Source: Paraburkholderia hiiakae (GTDB lineage Bacteria > Pseudomonadota > Gammaproteobacteria > Burkholderiales > Burkholderiaceae). From it: a stretch of DNA of 64,000 bases. A model generated the notes under the pieces. That model was given only the letters and a program-made list of their open reading frames with translations. It searched no databases and was not told the origin of the DNA. Shown in pieces: positions 9,087-17,387 of this stretch (its first letter is position 1; each line of letters begins with the position of its first letter). The stretch covers positions 1 through 64,000 of the forward strand of contig NZ_CAJHCQ010000009.1 in NCBI RefSeq assembly GCF_904848665.1, read 5' to 3'. A program made the position numbers and the translations under genes.

Positions 9087-10652
9087 ATGACCGCAGTCAT
9101 GCAGGACGGCGCCGCCGCGCAGCATCTGGCGGAGCCGGGCAAGGAAGCCCCGCTCAATCGCGGCATGATCACGCTCTCGATCATGCTCGCCACGCTGATG
9201 CAGACGCTGGACAGCACGATCGCCAATGTCGCGCTGCCGCATATGCAGGGCACACTGTCCGCCTCCCAGGACGAGATCACCTGGGTGCTCACTTCGTACA
9301 TCGTCGCGGCGGCGATTGCTACACCGCTTACGGGGTGGCTCGCCGATCGCTATGGCGTGAAGCGGCTGTTAGGCATGGCGATTGCGGGCTTCACCGTGGC
9401 TTCGGCGTTATGCGGGCTCTCCGAAACGCTCGGCCAGATCGTCGCTTCGCGGCTTTTGCAGGGCGTGTTCGGCGCGTCACTCGTGCCGCTCTCGCAGTCC
9501 ATTCTTCTCGACATCAACCCGCGCGAGCGCCAGGGCCAGGCCATGGCGGTCTGGGGCATGGGTGTGATGGTTGGACCCGTGCTGGGGCCCACGCTGGGCG
9601 GCTGGCTCACGGATAGCTACAACTGGCGCTGGGTGTTCTTCATCAACGTGCCTGTGGGCCTGTTCGCGTTCTTCGGCGTCTCGACCTTCATGCCCGCGCG
9701 TACGCCGGGCCGCACGCAGCGCTTCGACGTGTTCGGCTTCGCCACGCTCGCGCTCGCCATCGGTGCGCTGCAGGCGTTGCTCGACCGCGGCGAACAGCTC
9801 GACTGGTTCGGCTCGCTGGAAATCCGCATCGAAGCGCTGGTTGCGGTGATTGCCTTCGCGTTCTTTATTGTGCATACGGCAACTTCGGGGCCCGGCACCT
9901 TCTTTCGCTACCAGCTGCTCAAGGACCGCAACTTCGCGACGGGCACGCTCTTCATTTTCGTGATTGGCGCGGTGCTCTACGCCACGCGCGCGCTGCTGCC
10001 GCCCATGCTGCAGAACCTCATGGGCTATCCGGTCGCGACCACTGGGCTCGTTACTGCGCCAAGCGGCGCGGGCACGATGGTGGCCATGCTGATAGCGGGG
10101 CGCATGCTGAAGCGCGTGGACCCGCGCGTCATGCTGCTGTTCGGCTTCGTGGTGTCCGCATACGCCCTGTGGCAGATGATGCAGTACACGCTCGTGCTTT
10201 CGCCCTCGGATATCGTGTGGCCCGGCGTGGTGCAGGGTTTCGGCCTGGGCTTCGTGTTCGTGCCGCTTTCCGCGCTGACGTTCTCGACGCTTACACCGCA
10301 ACTGCGCGCGGATGGCACGGCCACTTATAGCCTCATGCGCAATATCGGCAGCAGTATCGGCATTTCGATCGTGCAGACCTTTGTCACGCGCAGCACGCAG
10401 ATCGCGCATTCGGACCTCGCCGCGAACATCACGCCGTTCAATCCGGCGGTTCAGCAGATGCTCGAAAGCGGTTCGCGGTACGATCTTGCCGTGCTCAACC
10501 AGTCGATCACGCAGCAGGCCCAGATGATCGCGTACCTGAACGACTTCAAGATGATGTTCGTGGCTACGCTGCTCGTGATTCCGCTGCTCTTTCTGATCCG
10601 CACCGGCCCGAGTGCCGCCACCGTCGATACGAGTCACGCGGCCATGGACTAG
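9087..10652 (+). CDS. DHA2-family (EmrB/QacA-type) 14-TM multidrug efflux permease
   Basis: A 521-residue major-facilitator protein. It carries the DHA2 hallmark LMQTLDSTIANVALPHM in the first helix, the WVLTSYIVA segment, and loop motif GWLADRYGVKRL, with about 14 predicted membrane segments. It should export toxic compounds with proton antiport. EmrB proteins usually work with an EmrA adaptor and an outer-membrane channel; neither is next to it here. The start is weakly supported: the ATGs at 9087 and 9099 are both usable and no clear ribosome site is visible. It is probably repressed by the divergent MarR protein. Confidence 0.88.
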   Translation: MTAVMQDGAAAQHLAEPGKEAPLNRGMITLSIMLATLMQTLDSTIANVALPHMQGTLSASQDEITWVLTSYIVAAAIATPLTGWLADRYGVKRLLGMAIAGFTVASALCGLSETLGQIVASRLLQGVFGASLVPLSQSILLDINPRERQGQAMAVWGMGVMVGPVLGPTLGGWLTDSYNWRWVFFINVPVGLFAFFGVSTFMPARTPGRTQRFDVFGFATLALAIGALQALLDRGEQLDWFGSLEIRIEALVAVIAFAFFIVHTATSGPGTFFRYQLLKDRNFATGTLFIFVIGAVLYATRALLPPMLQNLMGYPVATTGLVTAPSGAGTMVAMLIAGRMLKRVDPRVMLLFGFVVSAYALWQMMQYTLVLSPSDIVWPGVVQGFGLGFVFVPLSALTFSTLTPQLRADGTATYSLMRNIGSSIGISIVQTFVTRSTQIAHSDLAANITPFNPAVQQMLESGSRYDLAVLNQSITQQAQMIAYLNDFKMMFVATLLVIPLLFLIRTGPSAATVDTSHAAMD

Positions 10653-10721
10653 CGGCACTCCTTATCTTGCGTTTCACCCCCGCGCGCGGCACGTCCGCGC
10701 GCGTTGCATTCACGAATCCCG

Positions 10722-11663
10722 ATGCTTTCTGCCGTTTCTATTCTCCTGCCGGTTTTCGGCCTCATTTTCGCGGGCTTCGCCTGCCGTCGCACGAATGTCC
10801 TCGGCCCCGCCGCGGCTTCCGAGCTGAACCGCTTCGTCGTGTGGCTCGCGCTGCCCGCGCTGCTCTTCGATATCCTTGCGCACGCAACGTGGCACGAGCT
10901 GTATCAGCCTGCTTTCGTCGCGGCGTTCGGCCTTGCCGGGCTCGCGGTGTTCGTCGCCGTGGTGGGTGTGCGCGTGTTCCTCGGCCGCCCGCTCGCGGAT
11001 GCGAGCATCGATGGGCTTGCTGCCGCGTATCCGAATACCGGCTACGTCGGCTTCCCGTTGTGCATGATCGCGTTCGGGCCGTCGAGCCTCACGCCCACGA
11101 CCATCGCGACGATCCTCGTGGTCTGCGTGCTGTTCGCCATCGCGATCGTGCTGATCGAAACGGGCCTGCAAAGCGAGCGGCGTCCGCATCGGCTCGCCAT
11201 CAAGGTCGTGCGCTCGCTCCTGCGCAATCCGCTGCTGGTTGCGCCGGCACTGGGGGCGGTCGTTTCCGCCGCGCATGTCACGCTGCCCGCGAGCGCGGAG
11301 ACATTCCTCAAGCTGCTAGGAGGCGCTGCGAGCCCGTGCGCGCTTGTGAGCCTCGGTCTGTTTCTCGCCGAGCGCCGTGCGAGCGCAGACGCGCCGCGGG
11401 AATCGTCGTGGTGGCTCACGCTCTCCAAGCTTGTCGCGCAGCCGCTCATTACCTGGTGGTTGGCCGAGCGCGTATTCGGGCTGTCCGACCCGCTCGTGGA
11501 AATCGCGGTGCTGCTCGCGGCGCTGCCCACAGGCACCGGCCCGTTCATGCTCGCCGAGTACTACCGTCGCGAGGCGCACGTGACTTCGCGAACCATTTTG
11601 CATTCCACGCTTGGCTCGCTCGTCACGCTCACGCTGATCCTGCTGCACCTGCACCACGGCTGA
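10722..11663 (+). CDS. AEC-family (auxin efflux carrier-type) transporter
   Basis: A 313-residue, very hydrophobic protein of the Mem_trans (AEC) family. The start SAVSILLPVFGLIFAGF and the AAYPNTGYVGFPL segment near residue 105 are family features, with a second symmetrical half ending GTGPFMLAEYY. Bacterial members carry malate, malonate or other organic acids. The ATG at 10722 is chosen over an in-frame TTG at 10704. It follows the multidrug exporter by 69 bp on the same strand and may be co-transcribed. The substrate is unknown. Confidence 0.82.
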   Translation: MLSAVSILLPVFGLIFAGFACRRTNVLGPAAASELNRFVVWLALPALLFDILAHATWHELYQPAFVAAFGLAGLAVFVAVVGVRVFLGRPLADASIDGLAAAYPNTGYVGFPLCMIAFGPSSLTPTTIATILVVCVLFAIAIVLIETGLQSERRPHRLAIKVVRSLLRNPLLVAPALGAVVSAAHVTLPASAETFLKLLGGAASPCALVSLGLFLAERRASADAPRESSWWLTLSKLVAQPLITWWLAERVFGLSDPLVEIAVLLAALPTGTGPFMLAEYYRREAHVTSRTILHSTLGSLVTLTLILLHLHHG

Positions 11664-11726
11664 AAGCCGGTGCGGCACGAAGTTTGCTGGCATGAAAGCC
11701 ACAACCATCGATCAGGAGAATCGACG

Positions 11727-11930
11727 ATGAACTGGCTAAGACGCTTAAGCGCCGCGCGCGCCTCACTCGTCATCACCGTCGTGCTCGCTGCGGCAGGCAC
11801 GGGCGCCTGTACGCTGGGCGGTGCCGCCGCCGGCGGCTATGTCGGCAACCGGGCCACCGACGGCAGCGCGGTCGGTACCGTTGGCGGCGCCGTGGCCGGC
11901 GGCGTGATCGGGCATGAACTGAGCAAGTAG
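11727..11930 (+). CDS. OsmB-like glycine-zipper lipoprotein
   Basis: A 67-residue protein with an AGGAG site before the ATG at 11727. It has a basic then hydrophobic N-terminus ending in a lipobox-like TGAC (Cys about residue 29), followed by a glycine-rich 2TM zipper ending GTVGGAVAGGVIGHELSK, very like the C-terminus of OsmB, an osmotically induced outer-membrane lipoprotein. Function remains poorly defined in the family. A GC palindrome (11931-11942) follows the stop codon. Confidence 0.75.
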   Translation: MNWLRRLSAARASLVITVVLAAAGTGACTLGGAAAGGYVGNRATDGSAVGTVGGAVAGGVIGHELSK

Positions 11931-12566
11931 GCGAGGCCTCGCGCAGGTCAAGATGCAGCGCCCGCGCGCGAGGCAGTCGAACAGCGCCATCTGCGCCTGC
12001 TGCGGCATGGAGAAGCCATGCGGTGTGATCGTGCGCGGCAATGCGGCTGTCCGCAACGAGACGGTCGATTCAACTCGTCGATTGAGAATCCGGAGAATTC
12101 GAATAATGAAAATCGAAGCCGGATATTTCTCATTTCGTCGATGAAGTCAGCATTCGAATTTCCAGAATAACCAGGAAATTGAATTTTGCGATCACTCTGA
12201 ACTGCTGTTTTCCGATTGTGAAATGAATTCGTCTGGCGTAACTCAAGAAAAATAAATTGCGGTGATCGGCGAATCTGACAGCTGATGGGACGGTCTGAGC
12301 CCCTTGCGGCGTGAGACTGGACGCACGCAGGACGTACAGGGTTGCGAAGCTATCACCTGAAAGAATGATGTGATTATTCGATGATTCTTAATCGCCATCA
12401 AATCGAATTTTATCTAAAAATTTATAATCTTTTCCCGCGTTATCCATTTCGCGAAGCGCTGACAGATTCCGGTTTAATCTGATGACCGTTTATCAAATAA
12501 ATCTGGCCAGCTTGTGCGCGTCCCGTTTCAACACGTCACCTCATCACCAGCTCAAAGAGGATGTTC
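11931..12566. other. AT-rich intergenic region upstream of adc
   Basis: About 635 bp without a credible gene. From about 12060 it is notably AT-rich. TATAAT at 12423-12428 is a perfect -10 hexamer about 140 bp before adc, but I see no good -35 at the usual distance, so an activator-dependent promoter is possible. It begins with the 12-bp palindrome GCGAGGCCTCGC right after the lipoprotein stop. Confidence 0.4.
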
Positions 12567-13301
12567 ATGCAAGACGTAAGATCCAAGGCTTTCGCAATGC
12601 CGATCACCAATCCGGCGTATCCGATGGGCCCTTACAAGTTCGTGGACCGGGAGTTTCTGATCATCACCTACCGCACCGACCTCGAATGTCTGCGCAAGGT
12701 TGTGCCCGAGCCGCTCGAGGTCGCCGACCCGCTCGTGAGCTACGAATTTATCCGCATGCCCGACTCGACCGGTTTCGGTGACTACACGGAAAGCGGCCAG
12801 GTCATCTCTGTCACGTACCAGGGCCAGCCGGGCAGCTACACGCATGCGATGTACCTCGACGACCACCCGCCCATCGCCGGCGGCCGGGAGCTTTGGGGGT
12901 TTCCGAAGAAGCTTGCTTCGCCCACGCTTGCGGTTCACTCCGACACGCTGGTCGGCACGCTCGACTACGGTCCCGTACGTGTCGCGACCGGCACGATGGG
13001 CTACAAGCACCGCGAACTCGATCTTGCTGAGCAGGCAAAGCGCCTTGGCGCGCCCAACTACCTGCTCAAGATCGTGCCGCACGTGGACGGTTCGCCGCGC
13101 GTATGCGAACTCGTGCGCTACTACATGAAGGACATCAAGCTCAAGGGCGCATGGACAGGGCCGGGCGCGCTTCATCTCACGCCGCACGCGCTTGCGCCCG
13201 TCGCAAACTTGCCCGTGCTCGAAATCGTCGAAGTTCGCCACCTGCTCGCCGACGTGACCCTTGCTCTGGGCGAAGTCGTTCACGACTATCTCGCGAAGTA
13301 A
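12567..13301 (+). CDS. adc: Acetoacetate decarboxylase
   Basis: A 244-residue protein. The Schiff-base lysine lies in the family signature ELWGFPKKLASP (about residues 110-121), with the GSYTHAMYLDDHPPIAGGREL stretch just before it. It converts acetoacetate to acetone and CO2. An AAAGAGG site ends at 12560; the second ATG at 12567 is better spaced than the ATG at 12561, which abuts that site. It is followed after 38 bp by the 3-hydroxybutyrate dehydrogenase gene, so the operon handles acetoacetate formed from ketone bodies or PHB. Confidence 0.9.
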   Translation: MQDVRSKAFAMPITNPAYPMGPYKFVDREFLIITYRTDLECLRKVVPEPLEVADPLVSYEFIRMPDSTGFGDYTESGQVISVTYQGQPGSYTHAMYLDDHPPIAGGRELWGFPKKLASPTLAVHSDTLVGTLDYGPVRVATGTMGYKHRELDLAEQAKRLGAPNYLLKIVPHVDGSPRVCELVRYYMKDIKLKGAWTGPGALHLTPHALAPVANLPVLEIVEVRHLLADVTLALGEVVHDYLAK

Positions 13302-13339
13302 ATCACCGCTCAATCAGGAACAACCAGGGAGAACTGATC

Positions 13340-14125
13340 ATGAAGAAGCTCGAAGGGAAAGTCGCAGTCGTCACGGGAGCCGCAAGCGGCATCGGCAAGC
13401 AAATCGCGCTCACGCTCGCGGCGCAGGGCGCCGCGGTCGCCATCGCCGACCTCAACCTTGGCGGCGCGAACGCCGTGGCCGAAGAGATCAAGGGCGCAGG
13501 CGGCAAGGCCATCGGCGTCGCCATGGACGTCACCAATGAAGACGCCGTGAATCAGGGTATCGACCGCGTCGCGGCCGAACTCGGTCCGGTGGATATCCTC
13601 GTCTCGAACGCCGGCATCCAGATCGTGAACCCGATCGAGAACTACGCGTTCTCCGACTGGAAGAAGATGCAGGCCATCCACGTGGACGGCGCATTCCTCA
13701 CCACCAAGGCGGTGCTCAAGCACATGTACAAGGATGACCGCGGCGGCGTGGTGATCTACATGGGTTCGGTGCATTCGCACGAAGCGTCGCCGCTGAAGTC
13801 GGCCTATGTCGCGGCCAAGCACGCGCTGCTCGGCCTCGCGCGTGTGCTCGCCAAGGAAGGCGGCAAGCACAATGTGCGCTCGCACGTGGTGTGTCCGGGC
13901 TTCGTGCGCACGCCGCTCGTGGAAAAGCAGATTCCCGAGCAGGCGACGGAACTCGGCATCAGCGAGGAAGAAGTGGTCAAGCGCGTGATGCTCGGCGGCA
14001 CGGTGGACGGCATTTTCACGACCGTCGAGGACGTCGCGCAAACCGTGCTGTTCCTCTCGGCGTTCCCGAGCGCTGCGTTCACGGGCCAGTCCTTCGTGGT
14101 GAGCCACGGCTGGTTCATGCAATGA
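13340..14125 (+). CDS. bdhA: 3-hydroxybutyrate dehydrogenase (SDR)
   Basis: A 261-residue classical short-chain dehydrogenase with the NAD site TGAASGIG near residue 12, NAG motif VSNAGIQ, and catalytic Tyr/Lys in SAYVAAKHALLG. The C-terminal FVVSHGWFMQ resembles 3-hydroxybutyrate dehydrogenases, which oxidise 3-hydroxybutyrate to acetoacetate. The ATG at 13340 is preceded by AGGGAGAA. Its stop overlaps the start of the patatin gene (ATGA), showing tight co-translation, and adc upstream would consume its product. Confidence 0.87.
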   Translation: MKKLEGKVAVVTGAASGIGKQIALTLAAQGAAVAIADLNLGGANAVAEEIKGAGGKAIGVAMDVTNEDAVNQGIDRVAAELGPVDILVSNAGIQIVNPIENYAFSDWKKMQAIHVDGAFLTTKAVLKHMYKDDRGGVVIYMGSVHSHEASPLKSAYVAAKHALLGLARVLAKEGGKHNVRSHVVCPGFVRTPLVEKQIPEQATELGISEEEVVKRVMLGGTVDGIFTTVEDVAQTVLFLSAFPSAAFTGQSFVVSHGWFMQ

Positions 14126-15342
14126 GCGAGCGCGCGAAAGCCGGCAAACCCGCCGCTGCACCGGCGAGCGAAGCCGCGAAGGCGGGAGCGGCCGCCGTTC
14201 ATCGCGAACGGCGGCTCGACTACGAAACCGTCGCGCTCGTCCTGCAAGGCGGCGGCGCGCTCGGCGCATACCAGGCCGGGGTTCTCGAGGGGCTCGAGGA
14301 GGCGCATATTCCGCTCAACTGGGTTGCCGGCATCTCCATCGGCGCGCTCAACACGGCCATCATCGCAGGTAACGAGCCGCATCTGCGAGTGCAGCGTCTG
14401 AAGGGCTTCTGGAACACGATCTGCTCGCCGGCCTTCACGCCATCCATGCCGGCGTCGATCGAGCATATGTTGTTCAACTTCTCCGACGTATCGCGTTCAA
14501 TGCTCATGGCGGCGCAGGCGAGCAACGCCGTCATGCAGGGGCAGAGCGGCTTTTACGTTCCGCGTATGCCGACGCCGCTGCCCTGGGCGTCGTACTCGCC
14601 GGAGCGTGTGAGCTGGTACGACACCACGGCGCTCAAGGCGACACTCGAGCGGTTTTGCGATTTCGACCGGATCAATTCCAGGGAAATGCGCGTGTCCGTC
14701 GGGGCGGTGAACGTCGCCAACGGAAATTTCGTCTACTTCGACAACACGCGTTTGACGCTGCGCCCCGAGCACTTCATGGCGTCGGGTTCGTTACCGCCGG
14801 GCTTCGCGCCTGTCGAAATCGATGGCGAATACTTCTGGGACGGCGGCGTGGTTTCCAATACGCCTTTGCAGGAAGTCCTGAGCGCCGCTCCCCGGCGTGA
14901 CACGCTCGTGTTTCAGGTCGATCTCTGGAGCGCGCAGGGCCCTGTGCCCACCACGCTCGACAATGTCACGATGCGCACGAAGGACATTCAGTACTCGAGC
15001 CGCACGCGTCTCGTCACCGACATGTTGCTGCGGGAGCAGCGCTATCGTCGCTTGCTGGGAGACTTGCTGCAGCAGGTTCCGGCGGAGGCTCGCAAGGGCA
15101 GCAAGCTTTGCGAGATCGCCGCGGAGCTGGCTTGCCGCAAGCGCTACAACGTGCTGCAACTCATCTACCGGCAGCAGAAGTACGAGCGCGGCAACAAGGA
15201 CTACCAGTTTGGGCGCTCCGCCATGCATGCGCATTGGGCTACGGGGCTCGACGACATCCGGCGTACGCTCAGCAACGAGGCTTGGCTCGATATGCCCGAC
15301 AACCACGCGGGCTTCGTCACGCACGACATTCATCGCTGCTGA
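14122..15342 (+). CDS. Patatin-like phospholipase / acyl hydrolase (DUF3734 type)
   Basis: A 406-residue protein with a patatin domain starting at LVLQGGGALGAYQAGVLEGL (oxyanion loop), nucleophile serine in GISIGALN, and the catalytic aspartate in the WDGGVVSNTP segment (about residue 243). The C-terminal third matches the DUF3734-type extension. It hydrolyses acyl ester bonds, usually phospholipid. Translational coupling to bdhA suggests a link to lipid or PHB turnover, but the real substrate is unknown. Confidence 0.85.
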   Translation: MSERAKAGKPAAAPASEAAKAGAAAVHRERRLDYETVALVLQGGGALGAYQAGVLEGLEEAHIPLNWVAGISIGALNTAIIAGNEPHLRVQRLKGFWNTICSPAFTPSMPASIEHMLFNFSDVSRSMLMAAQASNAVMQGQSGFYVPRMPTPLPWASYSPERVSWYDTTALKATLERFCDFDRINSREMRVSVGAVNVANGNFVYFDNTRLTLRPEHFMASGSLPPGFAPVEIDGEYFWDGGVVSNTPLQEVLSAAPRRDTLVFQVDLWSAQGPVPTTLDNVTMRTKDIQYSSRTRLVTDMLLREQRYRRLLGDLLQQVPAEARKGSKLCEIAAELACRKRYNVLQLIYRQQKYERGNKDYQFGRSAMHAHWATGLDDIRRTLSNEAWLDMPDNHAGFVTHDIHRC

Positions 15343-15381
15343 GTCGAGCGCCTTGGCGCGCTCAGGCTAGCCAAACGACAT

Positions 15382-15408
15382 GGGTGGGCCGCCGCAGCGA
15401 GCCCACCC
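15382..15408. terminator. Hairpin between convergent patatin and ABC permease genes
   Basis: GGGTGGGC at 15382-15389 pairs with GCCCACCC at 15401-15408, extended by flanking bases. It lies between two convergent genes, where a bidirectional terminator is expected, but there is no clear U-tract on either side. Confidence 0.4.
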
Positions 15409-15431
15409 GTGAATTTCGCGCTCTGTTCCCG

Positions 15432-16277
15432 TTACTTCACCGCGCCCAGCGCGAGCCCCTTCACCATGTAGCGCTGCAGCCAGGCGAACACGACGGAAAC
15501 CGGCAGTGTGGCCGCGAGCGTCGCCGCCATGACGAGCTGCCATTCCACGGTGTACTTGCCGGCCACCATGTCGGTGACCTGCACCGTGAGCGTCTTGTTC
15601 TCGGGCGAGCGGATCAGTGTGTAGACCACGGCGAATTCATTCCACGCGCTGATGAACGTGAAGATCGCCGTGACCACCACGGCCGGCACCGCGAGCGGCA
15701 GGAACACGCGGAACACGGCGCCCGTGCGGCTGCAGCCTTCGAGCCATGCCGATTCTTCCAGATCGCGCGGCACGGTCTGGAAATACGACGAAAGCATCCA
15801 CACGGCAAAGGCAATGTTGAATGCCGCGTACGAGACGATCACGCCGATCTTCGAGTCGACGAGATTGCCGTCGCCATAAGGAATCATCGCCGCAAGCCGG
15901 AACAGGCCGACCACGAGCAGGATGGGCGAGAGCATCTGCGTGACGAGCAGGAACTGGCGATAAAGGCCGCGCCCGCGGAACGGGAAGCGCGCGAGCGCGT
16001 AGGCGGCCGGCAGGCTCACGGCGAGCGCGAGCGCCGTGGAAAGACAGCTCACCACAATGCTGTTGCGAAGCGCGACGCCAAAGTTCGCGGCCTGCCACAT
16101 GTCGACGTAGTTCTGCCAGCGCCACTGCATGGGCAGCCAGCGCGCCGGATACACGAACACTTCCGAAGCCGGCTTGACCGAGGTGAAGAACATCACCGCG
16201 AACGGGAACAGCACGGCCACGATGAGCGGTGAGAGTGCGAGCCAGCACCAGATCGAGCGTTTGAGCTTGCGGTTCAT
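15432..16277 (-). CDS. Carbohydrate ABC transporter permease (MalG-type)
   Basis: A 281-residue inner-membrane permease with six membrane segments and the cytoplasmic EAA loop reading EESAWLEGCSRTGAVFRVFLPLA (about residues 175-197). It begins with a typical short basic tail and ends MVKGLALGAVK, as in CUT1-family MalG-type partners. Its start overlaps the stop of the upstream permease gene by 4 bp. It works with the permease at 16274-17260, the binding protein at 17388-18620 and very probably the ATPase at 19804-20865. Sugar or polyol specificity is not readable. Confidence 0.87.
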   Translation of the reverse strand: MNRKLKRSIWCWLALSPLIVAVLFPFAVMFFTSVKPASEVFVYPARWLPMQWRWQNYVDMWQAANFGVALRNSIVVSCLSTALALAVSLPAAYALARFPFRGRGLYRQFLLVTQMLSPILLVVGLFRLAAMIPYGDGNLVDSKIGVIVSYAAFNIAFAVWMLSSYFQTVPRDLEESAWLEGCSRTGAVFRVFLPLAVPAVVVTAIFTFISAWNEFAVVYTLIRSPENKTLTVQVTDMVAGKYTVEWQLVMAATLAATLPVSVVFAWLQRYMVKGLALGAVK

Positions 16278-17260
16278 GCGAGGTCTCCTTCGGCGCCGCC
16301 GCGTTTGGCCTGCAAGCGCAGGTAGACCACCGAGAACGCGAACAGGATCACGAGCATGATGAGCGAGACGGCGGCGGCTTCGCCTGGTCGTCCTAACCGG
16401 AAGCCGAGCTCGTAAAGGTACGTGACGAGAATATGCGTGCTGTCATCGGGGCCGCCTTGCGTCATGACCCAGATGATCGGGAACGAGTTGAACACATAGA
16501 TCACGTTCAGCAGGATCGCCATGTTGATGAACGGCTTGAGCAGCGGCAGCGTGAGCTTGCGGAACTGCTGCCAGGCGCTCGCGCCGTCGATGCGCGCGGC
16601 TTCGTAAATATCGCCAGGCACGGAGGAAAGGCCGCCGAGCAGGATCGTGGTCGTGAACGGTATCGACACGAGTATGCCGACGCAGATTTCGACAGGGAAC
16701 GCATACTCGGGCGTCGCGAGCCAGTGGATCGGCCCCGAAGTCAGACCGAGACGTTGCAGCGTGACGTTGACCATGCCGTAGTCGTCGTTGAACGCCCAGC
16801 GCCAGACCACGGCCGTCATCGTGAGCGAGACGGACCACGGCAGCATGACGATCGTGCGCGCAATGCCGCGGCCGTAGAAGTCCTGATTGAGCACGAGCGC
16901 GACGGGCACGGAAATGAGCACCGTGCCCACCACGACGAAGAATGTCCAGATCAGCGTGTTCCTGAGGGCGCTCATGAACACCGGATCGCCAAACACGTTA
17001 TAGAAATTTTGCAGGCCGCTGAAGTCGCGGATCTGCCCGAAGCGCGACACATCGTGCAGCGACTGATACACGATGTTGAAGATCGGATAGCTGATGATAA
17101 AGAGCGCGAGCACGAGACTCGGCACGATCAGGAGCCAGGGCGCGCGGGGCGCGGATACGGCGCGGGGTTGTCGGCTCATGCGGGTGCGTGCGCGTGATCG
17201 GTCGGGGGCATCGCCAGCCGCTGCTGTGGCGGGCGAGGGCTTCAGGGGACCCGTAGTCAT
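16274..17260 (-). CDS. Carbohydrate ABC transporter permease (MalF-type)
   Basis: A 328-residue permease with six membrane segments after a polar 40-residue N-terminal extension, and an EAA loop reading YEAARIDGASAWQQFRKLTLPLL. It is the MalF-type partner of the next gene. The start at 17260 has no clear ribosome site; an in-frame ATG at 17179 (MSRQPRAVS) would remove 27 polar residues and is an alternative. A strong hairpin separates it from the binding-protein gene. Confidence 0.86.
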   Translation of the reverse strand: MTTGPLKPSPATAAAGDAPDRSRARTRMSRQPRAVSAPRAPWLLIVPSLVLALFIISYPIFNIVYQSLHDVSRFGQIRDFSGLQNFYNVFGDPVFMSALRNTLIWTFFVVVGTVLISVPVALVLNQDFYGRGIARTIVMLPWSVSLTMTAVVWRWAFNDDYGMVNVTLQRLGLTSGPIHWLATPEYAFPVEICVGILVSIPFTTTILLGGLSSVPGDIYEAARIDGASAWQQFRKLTLPLLKPFINMAILLNVIYVFNSFPIIWVMTQGGPDDSTHILVTYLYELGFRLGRPGEAAAVSLIMLVILFAFSVVYLRLQAKRGGAEGDLA

Positions 17261-17301
17261 GTCGAATCGTCAGTGCTTCGAAACGTCGGTTCTCAGGCGT
17301 T

Positions 17302-17335
17302 CCGGCGCGCGCCCGGAATTTCGGGCGCGCGCCGG
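17302..17335 (-). promoter_or_regulatory. Strong GC hairpin between binding-protein and permease genes
   Basis: CCGGCGCGCGCCCG at 17302-17315 pairs perfectly over 14 bp with 17322-17335, leaving a 6-base loop. On the minus strand, which carries the operon, no U-tract follows, so it probably stabilises the upstream binding-protein mRNA or lowers read-through into the permease genes, as is known for malE-malF type operons. The role is inferred. Confidence 0.6.
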
Positions 17336-17387
17336 TTTTGCCATCAAGGCTTGCTTGCAGACTGATCTGCCAAACTCATTTGCCAAC

